This document shows, piece by piece, positions 26,929 through 35,009 of a stretch of 64,000 bases of DNA. A program made the position numbers and the translations under genes. Below the pieces are notes generated by a model. The model saw only the letters and a program-made list of their open reading frames with translations. It was not told the origin of the DNA and made no database searches. Numbering within the stretch: position 1 is the first letter of the stretch; the number at the start of each line of letters is the position of its first letter. Source of the stretch: JAMXLO01 sp963776505 (GTDB lineage: Bacteria > Pseudomonadota > Alphaproteobacteria > Acetobacterales > Acetobacteraceae); NCBI GenBank assembly GCA_963776505.1, contig CAVZNH010000050.1, forward strand, positions 124,001 to 188,000. The letters are read 5' to 3'.

Positions 26929-28116
26929 ATGTCCTTCCGCACCCTCGACAGCGCCGATGTGGCCGGCAAGTCCGTCCTCCTCCGCGCCGATCTGAATGTG
27001 CCCGTTCGCGACGGCAAGATCAGCGACCTGACGCGCATCGAACGCCTGACGCCGACGATCCGCGAACTGGTCGCCAAAGGTGCCAAGGTCATCGTATGCA
27101 GCCACTTCGACCGGCCGAGGGGCAAGCGCGTCCCGGAAATGTCGCTGGCGCCGGTCGCGACTGCGCTTGGCGAGGTGCTGGGACAGCGGGTGCGCTTCGC
27201 GGAGGACTGCATTGGCGTGGTCGCCCAGCAGGCGGTCGAACGCATGTCGCGCGGCGACGTGCTGGTTTTGGAGAACACCCGCTTTTACGCCGCGGAAGAG
27301 AAGAACGATCCTGGCTTCGCGGCCGAACTCGCGAAGCTGGCCGATGTCTACGTGAACGATGCCTTCTCAGCGGCGCATCGCGCGCACGCCAGCACCGAGG
27401 GCGTGGCGCATCTGCTGCCTGCCTATGCTGGGCGATTGATGCAGGCGGAACTGGAGGCGCTGGAGGCGGCTCTCGGCAGCCCCGTGCGTCCGGTGGCGGC
27501 AATCGTCGGCGGTGCCAAGGTGTCCACCAAACTGGATCTGTTGGGAAACCTAGTTGGTAAGGTCAACGCCCTGGTGATCGGCGGCGCGATGGCCAATACG
27601 TTCCTTGCCGCACAAGGCTTAGCGGTTGGCCGTTCGCTGCAGGAAGCCGAAATGCATGCGACCGCGCTGGACATCGTGGCGCGCGCCAGGACTGCGGGTT
27701 GCGAGGTAGTGCTGCCGAGCGACGCCGTCGTGGCTGGTGAACTGAAGCCGGGCGTGCCGACACAGACCGTCCCGGTCACGGCGGTGCCCGGCGACGCGAT
27801 GATCCTCGATGTCGGTCCGGCAACTGTCGCGGCGCTGATCCGGCACCTGGCCGACTGGCGCACGGTGGTATGGAACGGGCCGCTGGGCGCCTTTGAGACC
27901 CCGCCCTTCGACGCTGCCACCACGGCGTTTGCAAAGGCGGTGGCAGAGGCCACCGGGAAGGGGGCACTGCGCAGCGTTGCCGGTGGCGGCGACACGGTCT
28001 CGGCATTGCGGCGAGCCAGCGTCCTGGACCGCATGAGCTACGTCTCGACCGCTGGTGGTGCCTTCCTGGAATGGCTTGAGGGCAAGACACTGCCCGGCGT
28101 CGCCGCGCTCGGCTGA
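26929..28116 (+). CDS. pgk: Phosphoglycerate kinase
   Basis: 395 aa. Transfers phosphate between 1,3-bisphosphoglycerate and ADP. Substrate-binding RADLNVPVRDGKI and HFDRPRG in the N-domain and VAGGGDTVSAL in the C-domain nucleotide loop are all present. Third gene of the tkt-gap-pgk run. Full length. Confidence 0.97.
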   Translation: MSFRTLDSADVAGKSVLLRADLNVPVRDGKISDLTRIERLTPTIRELVAKGAKVIVCSHFDRPRGKRVPEMSLAPVATALGEVLGQRVRFAEDCIGVVAQQAVERMSRGDVLVLENTRFYAAEEKNDPGFAAELAKLADVYVNDAFSAAHRAHASTEGVAHLLPAYAGRLMQAELEALEAALGSPVRPVAAIVGGAKVSTKLDLLGNLVGKVNALVIGGAMANTFLAAQGLAVGRSLQEAEMHATALDIVARARTAGCEVVLPSDAVVAGELKPGVPTQTVPVTAVPGDAMILDVGPATVAALIRHLADWRTVVWNGPLGAFETPPFDAATTAFAKAVAEATGKGALRSVAGGGDTVSALRRASVLDRMSYVSTAGGAFLEWLEGKTLPGVAALG

Positions 28117-28120
28117 CCCG

Positions 28121-28687
28121 TTGCGGGCCTACCTCGCCGGTCCGGACATCTTTCTGTCCGAAGCCGTGCAGTCGACTGAGCGAAAGAAGACAATCTGTGC
28201 GCGATATGGGCTGATCGGCATTTCGCCACTCGATCCGTTGCCGGGTGAACCGGCGGACTGGGCGGCGCTGCCCGAGTGGCAGCGTATCGCGTTGCGGAAC
28301 GAGGCACACATTCGGTCCTGCGATCTGATGCTCGCCAATTTGACGCCGTTCCGTGGACCGAGTGCTGATGTTGGAACGGTGTACGAGGTCGCGTTTATGC
28401 GCTCGCTGAGCCGGCCGGTATTTGCCTACGCCACGACGGCCGCTGGCTTCACGCGTCGCACACTCGACTTCGCCGCAGGACTGGGAGGGGTCGTTGCCGC
28501 GCCCGATGGGTCGCTACGCGACGCCCAAGGCATGCTGATCGAGCAGTTCGGGCTGTTCGATAATCTGATGATCGAGGCGGGGATTCGCGCCTCCGGTGGC
28601 AAATTGATCGTCGATGAGATCGCTGCCGAGGATCGCTGGACCGACCTGTCGGTGTTCGAGCGCTGTGTGCGAGCGTCCGTGGCCTAG
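28121..28687 (+). CDS. Nucleoside 2-deoxyribosyltransferase family protein
   Basis: 188 aa with a TTG start 4 bases after the pgk stop. The N-terminus RAYLAGPDIFL and the blocks CDLMLANLTPFRGPSADVGTV.E.AF are the signature of the nucleoside 2-deoxyribosyltransferase/DNPH1-like family, which cleaves or exchanges the N-glycosidic bond of deoxynucleosides (catalytic Glu in VYEVAFM). Its tight spacing to pgk suggests co-transcription. Nucleotide salvage or sanitisation is the inferred role. Confidence 0.82.
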   Translation: MRAYLAGPDIFLSEAVQSTERKKTICARYGLIGISPLDPLPGEPADWAALPEWQRIALRNEAHIRSCDLMLANLTPFRGPSADVGTVYEVAFMRSLSRPVFAYATTAAGFTRRTLDFAAGLGGVVAAPDGSLRDAQGMLIEQFGLFDNLMIEAGIRASGGKLIVDEIAAEDRWTDLSVFERCVRASVA

Positions 28688-29832
28688 CCACCGCTTGCGA
28701 CCCGCGGCGCGGCCGGGCCGAGTGCCGCAGCGACGCCGAATTCGCCCGGGAGCGAGCCCCGCGGAAACAGCCGCGTGACATGCCCCATCTTACGGCCCGG
28801 CCGGGCCTCGACCTTCCCGTAGAGATGCGGGATCAGCCCTGGTGCGCCGAGGATTTGCGGCCAAAGGGCAGCCTCATCCGGACCGACGAGGTTCTTCATC
28901 ACCGCGTCCGAGTGGCGCACGGCCCGTGGCAGCGGCAGGCCGGCGATGGCGCGAATGTGCAGCTCGAACTGGCTCGCCGGGCAGGCGTCGATCGTCCAAT
29001 GGCCGGAGTTATGCGGCCTCGGGGCGATCTCGTTCACCAGCACGCGGCCATTGCGATCAACGAACATCTCCACTGCGAGAAGCCCCACGAGATCCAGCGC
29101 ATCGGCGACTCGCCGAGCGATCGCCTGCGCCTGCCGATCGACCGACTGCGGGATGCGCGCCGGAGCCAGGGTCAGGTCGAGAATGTGGTCCCGATGGCGG
29201 TTCTCGACCGTGTCGAAGGCGGCATAGACGCCGTCCTCGTCGCGTGCTGCAATAACGCTGATCTCCAGCGCAAAGTCGATAAATGCCTCCAGGACCAATG
29301 GCTTAGGAGACAGAGATGCGAAGGCTGGTGCGATGTCGGCACTGTGTCGCAGCATCGCCTGCCCCTTGCCGTCGTAACCCAGACGCGTGGTCTTGAGCAC
29401 CGCTGGCAGCCCGATCCGGTCGACCGCGGCGAACAGTGAATCGAGGTTGTCAGCCGGTGCCCACGGCGCCGTCGGGACGCCGGCTCCGTTCAGGAAGGTC
29501 TTCTCGAGGACCCGGTCCTGGCTGGTGCGAAGGATCTCGGGAGAGGGTCGCACCGGCTTGATGGAGGCAAGAAGATCAAGGCCTTCTGCGCTGACATTCT
29601 CAAACTCGAAGCTGATGACATCCACAGCCGCAGCGAATTCCCGCAGGCCGGCAGGTGCATAGTAGTCGCTGATCGTTGTCGCGGCCGACACCTGGCTGGC
29701 TGGGCTGTCTTTCTCCCTGGTCAGGATATGGCACCTATAGCCGAGCCGGGCCGCGGCGAGTGCAGACATCCGGCCCAGCTGTCCACCGCCTACCAGACCG
29801 ATCGTGGAATTCGGCGGCAGTGATGACGTCAT
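28684..29832 (-). CDS. purK: 5-(carboxyamino)imidazole ribonucleotide synthase
   Basis: 382 aa, an ATP-grasp enzyme that carboxylates AIR with bicarbonate and ATP in purine synthesis. GLVGGGQLGRMSALAAARLG opens the protein; ILVNEIAPRPHNSGHWTIDA style sequence (around 265-285) is the family hallmark. It overlaps the purE stop by four bases (ATGA) and follows the YdcH gene and purE on the same strand. It converges with the deoxyribosyltransferase gene with a 4-base overlap. Confidence 0.95.
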   Translation of the reverse strand: MTSSLPPNSTIGLVGGGQLGRMSALAAARLGYRCHILTREKDSPASQVSAATTISDYYAPAGLREFAAAVDVISFEFENVSAEGLDLLASIKPVRPSPEILRTSQDRVLEKTFLNGAGVPTAPWAPADNLDSLFAAVDRIGLPAVLKTTRLGYDGKGQAMLRHSADIAPAFASLSPKPLVLEAFIDFALEISVIAARDEDGVYAAFDTVENRHRDHILDLTLAPARIPQSVDRQAQAIARRVADALDLVGLLAVEMFVDRNGRVLVNEIAPRPHNSGHWTIDACPASQFELHIRAIAGLPLPRAVRHSDAVMKNLVGPDEAALWPQILGAPGLIPHLYGKVEARPGRKMGHVTRLFPRGSLPGEFGVAAALGPAAPRVASGG

Positions 29833-30308
29833 TCCGGTGCGTCGGCCACAGCGTCGGTCTGCTCCTTGCGCAGCGTGTCGAGCCGTTCAGCCAATTCGGC
29901 GTCGTTGTTGGCGAGGATCGCGGCGGCGAGCAGGGCAGCATTCACCGCGCCGGCGCGCCCGATCGCGAGCGTTCCGACCGGGACGCCGGCCGGCATCTGC
30001 ACAATGGAAAGCAGGCTGTCCATCCCCTTGAGACTATGGGATTCAACCGGCACGCCCAGTACTGGCAGCGGCGTCCAGGCGGCGCACATACCGGGGAGGT
30101 GAGCAGCACCACCGGCACCGGCGATGATCACCTTCAAGCCTCGCTGCCGGGCTCCCGTAGCGTACTCGCGCAATCGATCCGGGGTGCGATGCGCGGAGAT
30201 GATGCGCGTTTCGTGCACCACCGCCAGTCGTTGCAGCGTTTCCGCCGCATGGTGCAGGGTGCTCCAGTCCGACTGGCTGCCCATGATGATGCCGACGACA
30301 GGAACCAT
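29829..30308 (-). CDS. purE: N5-carboxyaminoimidazole ribonucleotide mutase
   Basis: 159 aa. Converts N5-CAIR to CAIR. The phosphate-binding GSQSDW (residues 9-14) and catalytic SAHRTPDRL (about 39-47) are present, with GAGGAAHLPGM in the middle. ATG overlaps the stop of the preceding YdcH gene, and its stop overlaps purK, so the three are translationally coupled. Confidence 0.95.
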   Translation of the reverse strand: MVPVVGIIMGSQSDWSTLHHAAETLQRLAVVHETRIISAHRTPDRLREYATGARQRGLKVIIAGAGGAAHLPGMCAAWTPLPVLGVPVESHSLKGMDSLLSIVQMPAGVPVGTLAIGRAGAVNAALLAAAILANNDAELAERLDTLRKEQTDAVADAPE

Positions 30309-30511
30309 CAGGCTATGCTGTCCGGGATCAGCCGGCTCTCAAGCCAAGCGATCTCATCCTTCAGCATGAGCTTCCGCTTCTTAAGCCGTTGCAGATGCAA
30401 CTGATCCGCCGCACCCTGTTCTGCCAGGCGCGCGATCACTGTATCGAGATCACGATGCTCGCTGCGGAGTTCGTGCAGCTTGCGCAGCAGCGAGTCCCGG
30501 TCGGTCAGCAT
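30308..30511 (-). CDS. YdcH-family (DUF465) small coiled-coil protein
   Basis: 67 aa, helical hairpin with the YdcH pattern HELRSEHRDLDTVIARL and LKKRKLMLKDEIAWLE. Function unknown in the family. First gene of a YdcH-purE-purK overlap cluster. A second protein of the same family is encoded in the opposite direction 124 bp away. Confidence 0.85.
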   Translation of the reverse strand: MLTDRDSLLRKLHELRSEHRDLDTVIARLAEQGAADQLHLQRLKKRKLMLKDEIAWLESRLIPDSIA

Positions 30512-30634
30512 TTTACTTCAATACCACGAAATCGCAGTCGGCACCGAATCCCTCGGCGACAGATTCGCCATGGCCCTGAGCATGTCAATTGGGTTACCAT
30601 GCGGTTCTCGGCTGACCTTGAGCGGAGGAGGTCC

Positions 30635-30808
30635 ATGACCCTTCAGGCCCGTCTCGATGCCCTGAAAGAGCGCCACGCAGCGCTCGAATTGCGCATCGCC
30701 GACGAGGACCAGCGACCTAAGCCCGACAGCGAGACGCTGACGCGGCTCAAAATCGAGAAGTTGCGGGTCAAGGAGGAAATGGAGCGCCTCCGCACCCAGA
30801 CGGAGTAG
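30635..30808 (+). CDS. Second YdcH-like (DUF465) small protein
   Basis: 57 aa, highly charged and helical: ARLDALKERHAALELRI then TRLKIEKLRVKEEMERL. ATG at 30635 is preceded by GGAGGAGG. It is divergent from the other YdcH gene and converges (3-base gap) with the DUF1013 regulator. Paired, divergent YdcH genes are common in alphaproteobacteria; their role is unknown. Confidence 0.8.
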   Translation: MTLQARLDALKERHAALELRIADEDQRPKPDSETLTRLKIEKLRVKEEMERLRTQTE

Positions 30809-30811
30809 GCT

Positions 30812-31390
30812 TCAGGCGACCTCGTCAGTTTCCGGCACCGGCGGCGGCGGGACGGCACGGCCCTCCCGCTCCAGCCGCTCGTTGGCTTGCGCGATCGCGG
30901 CGTTGAGGTCGGTCTGGCTGCACAGCCCCAGAATGACCGGATCGCGCGGCTTGATGTTGGCGCTGTTCCAGTGCGAACGCTCACGCACCTTCTGAATGGT
31001 GTCCTTAGTGGTGCCGAGAAGCTTGGAGACCTGAGCCTCAGAGAGCTGCGGGTAGCTGCGCAACAGGAAGGCGATCGCGTCCGGTCGGTCATTGCGCTTG
31101 GCTACAGGCGTGTAACGCGAGCCACGCAGACGCTTCGGGGCCGGCAGCGCGGTGGGCGCCAACCTCAGCCGTATCTCCGGGTCAGCCTCCGCCCGGCGAA
31201 TTTCGTCGGCGGTGAGCTGGCCGTTGGCGATCGGATCATAGCCGACGATACCCTGAGCAACCTCGCCGTCGGCGATCGCCTGCACCTCAAGCGGATGCAT
31301 ACCGCAGAAGTCAGCAATCTGCGTGAAGGTGAGCGCGGTCTTCTCGATCAGCCACACGGCGGTAGCTTTCGGCATCAGCGGTAGTGTCAT
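30812..31390 (-). CDS. DUF1013 (TrcR-type) cell-cycle transcriptional regulator
   Basis: 192 aa. The family is alphaproteobacterial and includes cell-cycle regulators called TrcR. Two helix-turn-helix-like regions are visible: ALTFTQIADFCGMHPLEVQA near residue 20 and LSEAQVSKLLGTTKDTIQKV near 118. The start at 31390 gives MTLPLMPKATAVWLIEKTA, the conserved N-terminus. Divergent from the DUF1192 gene. Acts on DNA or RNA polymerase in the cytoplasm; targets unknown here. Confidence 0.87.
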   Translation of the reverse strand: MTLPLMPKATAVWLIEKTALTFTQIADFCGMHPLEVQAIADGEVAQGIVGYDPIANGQLTADEIRRAEADPEIRLRLAPTALPAPKRLRGSRYTPVAKRNDRPDAIAFLLRSYPQLSEAQVSKLLGTTKDTIQKVRERSHWNSANIKPRDPVILGLCSQTDLNAAIAQANERLEREGRAVPPPPVPETDEVA

Positions 31391-31475
31391 GGCTGGCGGA
31401 TATGACAACCGCCCGAGGGTGGGTCAAGGGCGTCGGTCGGGATTATGCTGGGATGTTCCGCATGGGAGGCAAGAG

Positions 31476-31667
31476 ATGATCGAAGAGGAGGAAGGCCCGG
31501 TCCGCAAGCGGGTGCGGCTGGAAAAATTGGTGCTCGACACGTTGGGGATCACCGAACTGCGCGACTACATCGACGAGTTGAAGGCTGAGATTGCCCGGGT
31601 GGAAGCGGACATCGACCGCAAGCAGGGCCACCGCAGTGCCGCCGACGCGTTCTTCCGGAAACCCTGA
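31476..31667 (+). CDS. DUF1192 domain protein, 63 aa
   Basis: Small acidic helical protein with the DUF1192 core VLDTLGITELRDYIDELKAE and ending ADAFFRKP. ATG at 31476 follows GGGAGGC. Family of unknown function, almost confined to alphaproteobacteria. Divergent from the DUF1013 gene; followed by a bidirectional hairpin. Confidence 0.85.
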   Translation: MIEEEEGPVRKRVRLEKLVLDTLGITELRDYIDELKAEIARVEADIDRKQGHRSAADAFFRKP

Positions 31668-31673
31668 CGGAAA

Positions 31674-31698
31674 AGAAAAGGGCCGGCGAAACCGGCCC
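31674..31698 (-). terminator. Intrinsic terminator of the hsp20 gene
   Basis: GGGCCGG (31680-31686) and CCGGCCC (31692-31698) form a 7-bp GC stem with a 5-base loop. Read on the minus strand the hairpin is followed by TTTTCTTTTCC (31679 downward), an excellent U-tract, 28 bases after the hsp20 stop. On the plus strand the tract is weaker (TCTCCTG) but may still stop the DUF1192 transcript. Confidence 0.8.
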
Positions 31699-31725
31699 TC
31701 TCCTGCGCGTGTCAGCGTGCGTGCG

Positions 31726-32196
31726 TCAGGCCGCCTTCACGGCCCCCTGGCCGTCATTGGCCACTGCCGCCACGGAGCCGTTGCCGACGGCGATGCGGCG
31801 CGGCTTCAGCGCCTCGGGCACCACCCGCTTCAGGCCGATATGGAGCAGCCCGTTCTGCAGGTCCGCGCCATCGACCACGATGTGGTCAGCGAGCACGAAC
31901 CGGCGCTCGAAGGCGCGGCCCGCGATGCCGCGATACAGCATCTCACCCTTCTGCCCTTCGCTGCTCGCCTTGCCGGACACCACCAACGTGTTGTCCTTCA
32001 CGACGAGGTCCAGCTCCTCCGGCCGGAATCCCGCTACTGCCATGGTAAGGCGGTAGGTGTCCTCGCCGGTCTTCTCGATGTTGTAGGGGGGGTAGCTCGA
32101 TGCATCCGCGCTGGACGTCGCCGTGTCCATCAAACGCGCCATCCGATCGAAACCGATGGCGGTACGAAACAACGGTGCAAAATCGAAAGTCGTCAT
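31726..32196 (-). CDS. Small heat-shock protein, Hsp20 family
   Basis: 156 aa. The alpha-crystallin domain covers about residues 35-125 (YPPYNIEKTGEDTYRLTMAV, FRPEELDLVVKDNTLVV, YRGIAGRAFERRFVLAD, GLLHIGLKRVVPE) and is of the IbpA type. It holds unfolding proteins for refolding by DnaK. ATG at 32196 has GCAGGAGG upstream. A heat-shock sigma-like promoter is visible about 110 bases upstream and a strong terminator downstream, so it is a single-gene unit. Confidence 0.93.
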   Translation of the reverse strand: MTTFDFAPLFRTAIGFDRMARLMDTATSSADASSYPPYNIEKTGEDTYRLTMAVAGFRPEELDLVVKDNTLVVSGKASSEGQKGEMLYRGIAGRAFERRFVLADHIVVDGADLQNGLLHIGLKRVVPEALKPRRIAVGNGSVAAVANDGQGAVKAA

Positions 32197-32298
32197 GGCA
32201 GAACCTCCTGCTGCAGCAAGGTCACAATGTTGGACCGCCCGAATGGGCCGGCCCGCTTCACCCTCCAGAACCCCGACGGGGCGTTCCGGACACGTTTG

Positions 32299-32327
32299 AA
32301 ATGGCAAGCGCCGCCCCCCGGTTCAAG
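32299..32327 (-). promoter_or_regulatory. Possible sigma-32-type promoter of hsp20
   Basis: On the minus strand CTTGAA (32327-32322) and CCATTT (32304-32299) are separated by 17 bases, close to the alphaproteobacterial heat-shock consensus CTTG-N17/18-CYTATNT. They lie just over 100 bases upstream of hsp20. The match to the -10 part is partial. Confidence 0.35.
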
Positions 32328-32340
32328 AGGTGGGGCGGCG
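32309..32340 (-). terminator. 9-bp GC hairpin downstream of rpmE
   Basis: CGCCGCCCC (32309-32317) pairs with GGGGCGGCG (32332-32340), 22 bases after the rpmE stop. There is no T-run, so termination is uncertain; it also overlaps the possible hsp20 promoter. Confidence 0.35.
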
Positions 32341-32361
32341 AGGATCGCAGTTCTGGTCTGG

Positions 32362-32586
32362 CTATTTCTTAATCCCGAGGCCCGCGAATTTCTTGTTGAA
32401 CTTGGCAACCTGACCGCCGCTGTCGATGATGCGGTGTTGGCCGGTCCAGGCTGGATGCGACTTCGGATCGATATCCAGCCGCAGCGTGTCGCCCTGCTTG
32501 CCGTAGCACGAGCGCGTCTTGAACTGGGTGCCGTCGGTCATCACGACGGTTATCTCGTGGTAGGCGGGGTGGATGCCCGGCTTCAT
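32362..32586 (-). CDS. rpmE: 50S ribosomal protein L31
   Basis: 74 aa. The N-terminus KPGIHPAYHEITVVMTDGT and SCYGKQGDTLRLDIDPKSHP are characteristic of alphaproteobacterial L31. The zinc CxxC pairs of the C+ form are absent, so it is the zinc-independent type. Large ribosomal subunit, at the intersubunit bridge. Confidence 0.95.
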   Translation of the reverse strand: MKPGIHPAYHEITVVMTDGTQFKTRSCYGKQGDTLRLDIDPKSHPAWTGQHRIIDSGGQVAKFNKKFAGLGIKK

Positions 32587-32677
32587 GGCGCTGCTCCTAC
32601 TGGCGCCGCCGATACCGACCGGCGGCGCGAACGCGGCATATAGCGCTGGGGCCGCGCAAAGGCCAGTGCCGCGCCGG

Positions 32678-33209
32678 TTACTGCGAGGCCGCCTGATGGC
32701 GGGCGTGATCGTTCGCCGCGTAGTTGCGGAACATCTGGTCGGCGGTCTTCTTCTGCTGATCGGACAGCGAGCCGTACAGCGTCTGAAAGGCCGGCACGAG
32801 CTTCTGCATGTCCTGCGCGCGCTCCTGCTCGATCTGCGCGAAGGACTGCATGTTGTCTACCGCGGTCATGGAAGCCAGCTTTTCGGCGCGCTGCTGGTAG
32901 ATGGCGTCCATCGCCTTGGCATTGTCCCGCATCACCCCGGCGAACTGGTCCCATTGCTGGCTCTGCTGCGGCGTGATGTGCAGTCTGCTGTGCAGGTCGG
33001 TGATACGCCGTTCGACCAGGCTTTCGATTGTCTCGCCGGGCTGCCTGGCGGAGGCCGCACGGCTGCCGTGCGGCGTTGCCTTCTGGTTGGAGCCGAGGGG
33101 TACCGAGGGTGCTCGTCTGGTCCGGCGCCGTCTGGGCGAAGGCCGGGGCCGCGAACAGCATGGCGGTGACCAGCAGCGGGGCGGCACGCTGGGCGAGCGT
33201 CTTTGTCAT
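32678..33209 (-). pseudogene. Exported Spy/CpxP-like (LTXXQ) protein, frame-disrupted
   Basis: Frame one gives MTKTLAQRAAPLLVTAMLFA with a clear signal peptide cleaved after AFA. Frame two, from about 33105, gives ESLVERRITDLHSRLHITPQ and a long helix ending near NYAANDHARHQAASQ. The joined protein is about 176 aa. The LHITPQQSQQWDQF and LSDQQKKTADQ repeats are LTxxQ-type motifs of periplasmic Spy-family chaperones. One base out of frame at 33100-33112. Periplasm; envelope stress is the inferred context. Confidence 0.7.
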
Positions 33210-33297
33210 GGCGGACTTCTCCCTTGCGGACAGGTGCTGAACCTGGCGGCCGATTGTGGCGGGACTGGTCGCCTCGCGGGGTATTGTCATGGCGGGT

Positions 33298-34374
33298 TCA
33301 GGCTAGCGTGGCGCGCCAGTAGGGTGGCGGCAGCTCGGGCTTGACGCCCAGCGCCTGCGCCGCGCGCACCGGCCAGGCCGGGTCCGCCAGCAGGACGCGC
33401 GCGACGAACACCAGATCGGCGCGCCCGTTCGCGACGATCTCGGCTGCGTGGGTCGGTTCGGTGATCAGCCCGACCGCGCCGGTGGCGATGCCGGCGTCAC
33501 GCCGGATGCGGTCCGCGAACGGCACCTGATAGCCGGGGTGCGTCGGGATGCGGACATCGGGCGAGACGCCGCCCGATGAGCAGTCGATCAGATCCACGTC
33601 GCCGCGCGCCGCAAGTTGCCGGCACAGCGAGACGGTGTCGTCGATCGTGAGGCCGCCCGGCAGATAGTCGACGCAGGACAGGCGCACGAACAGCGGCAGG
33701 TCGGCGGGCCATTCGCTGCGCACCGCGTTCAGCGTCTCCATCAGGAAACGGCTGCGTCCTGCGAGGTCGCCGCCATAGCCGTCATTGCGATGATTGGTGA
33801 TCGGCGAAAGGAACGAGTGCAGCAGGTAGCCGTGCGCGGCGTGGATCTCCACCACCTGCATGCCGGCCTCGCGTGCCATCCGTGCGGCGCTGGCGAATTG
33901 CTCGGCGATGTCGGCGATCTCGCCGGCCGTGAGCGCGTGGGGATCGACAGCCCCTGGATGGAACGCGATCGGGCTGGGGCCGACCGGCACCCAGCCGCCG
34001 TCATGCGGCGCGATCGGCTTGCTGCCTTCCCATGTGCGCGTGGTGCTCGCCTTGCGTCCGGCGTGCGCGAGCTGGATGCCGGGCACCGCGCCGCCGCGGC
34101 TGATGATCGCGGCGAGCCGCGCCAGCAGCGCCTGATGCTGCGCGTTCCACAGGCCGAGGCAGTGCGGCGTGATGCGGCCGATCGCCGAGACATGGGTTGC
34201 TTCGGTGAACACGATGCCGGCGCCGCCCATCGCCCGCGCGCCGAGATGCTGCACGTGCCAGTCATCGCCGAGCCCATCGACGGCGGAATACTGGCACATC
34301 GGCGACACCACGATGCGGTTGCGCGCGGTGACGGAACGGAAGCTGATCGGCTCGAACAGAAGCGGCGTTGCCAT
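33298..34374 (-). CDS. NADH:flavin oxidoreductase, Old Yellow Enzyme family (YqjM-like)
   Basis: 358 aa. FMN-dependent ene-reductase of the short thermophilic-like/YqjM branch. VVSPMCQYSAVDG carries the Cys that tunes FMN; QLAHAGRKAS is the FMN/active-site segment, EIHAAHGYLLHSFLSPITNHR holds the His pair region, and DYLPGGLTIDD and LVFVARVLLADP follow. ATG at 34374. Reduces activated C=C bonds of enones. Same strand as the VOC gene upstream (59 bp apart). Confidence 0.9.
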   Translation of the reverse strand: MATPLLFEPISFRSVTARNRIVVSPMCQYSAVDGLGDDWHVQHLGARAMGGAGIVFTEATHVSAIGRITPHCLGLWNAQHQALLARLAAIISRGGAVPGIQLAHAGRKASTTRTWEGSKPIAPHDGGWVPVGPSPIAFHPGAVDPHALTAGEIADIAEQFASAARMAREAGMQVVEIHAAHGYLLHSFLSPITNHRNDGYGGDLAGRSRFLMETLNAVRSEWPADLPLFVRLSCVDYLPGGLTIDDTVSLCRQLAARGDVDLIDCSSGGVSPDVRIPTHPGYQVPFADRIRRDAGIATGAVGLITEPTHAAEIVANGRADLVFVARVLLADPAWPVRAAQALGVKPELPPPYWRATLA

Positions 34375-34433
34375 GCTGGTCACGGTCCTTGCGGCTGCGT
34401 TGCGCGCAGTATCGCAGCGAACCGCGCGCGGCG

Positions 34434-34880
34434 TCAGTCCGCGTCGGGCGCCATGCCCTTCTGGGCCAATTCGCGTCGCGCCTTGTCGGTCTTGTCCAGC
34501 TCGAGGCCCATGCCGCGCATGACGTGCGGTGCCTTGGTGAACTGGATGTCGCCGTAGGCCACCACCTCGACCCGGTTTCCCCACGGATCGAGGAAATCCA
34601 GGAACGGGCCGTCGAGCAATTCGCCGCCCGCTGCCTTGACCAGATCGCGCACCGCGCTGCGGTCGTCCACCACCAGGCCGAAATGGCGCGGGCTGTCGCG
34701 GTGTTCCGTGCTGACCTGCGTCAGGTTGATGAACTGGTCACCCATGTCGATGAAGGCGTTGGTCTTGCCCTTGCCGCGCAGCGTGAAGTCGAAGATGCGG
34801 CCATAGAAGGCCAGTGCCTCCTCGATGTCGCCGACCTCGATCGCGACATGGTTCATCCCGACCATCTTGGGCTTGTGCAT
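34434..34880 (-). CDS. VOC-family protein, 148 aa
   Basis: Glyoxalase/bleomycin-resistance fold. MNHVAIEVGDIEEALAFYG opens the first module and RHFGLVVDD and GNRVEVVAYG the second, giving probable ligands His11, His67 and Glu111. Enzymes of this fold isomerise, epimerise or cleave. Divergent from the aminotransferase gene at 35010 and probably co-transcribed with the OYE gene downstream. The catalytic type cannot be told. Confidence 0.82.
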   Translation of the reverse strand: MHKPKMVGMNHVAIEVGDIEEALAFYGRIFDFTLRGKGKTNAFIDMGDQFINLTQVSTEHRDSPRHFGLVVDDRSAVRDLVKAAGGELLDGPFLDFLDPWGNRVEVVAYGDIQFTKAPHVMRGMGLELDKTDKARRELAQKGMAPDAD

Positions 34881-35009
34881 GGCCCGTCCTCCTGCGCCTG
34901 ATCTGCCGCTCAGATGGGCGCGGCGGCCTCGGTCTGCCAGGGGTGCTCCCCTTGCACGCCGCGTCGCCGCCATGCGAGCCTTTGCCCACGCCGACCGGAG
35001 GAAACGATC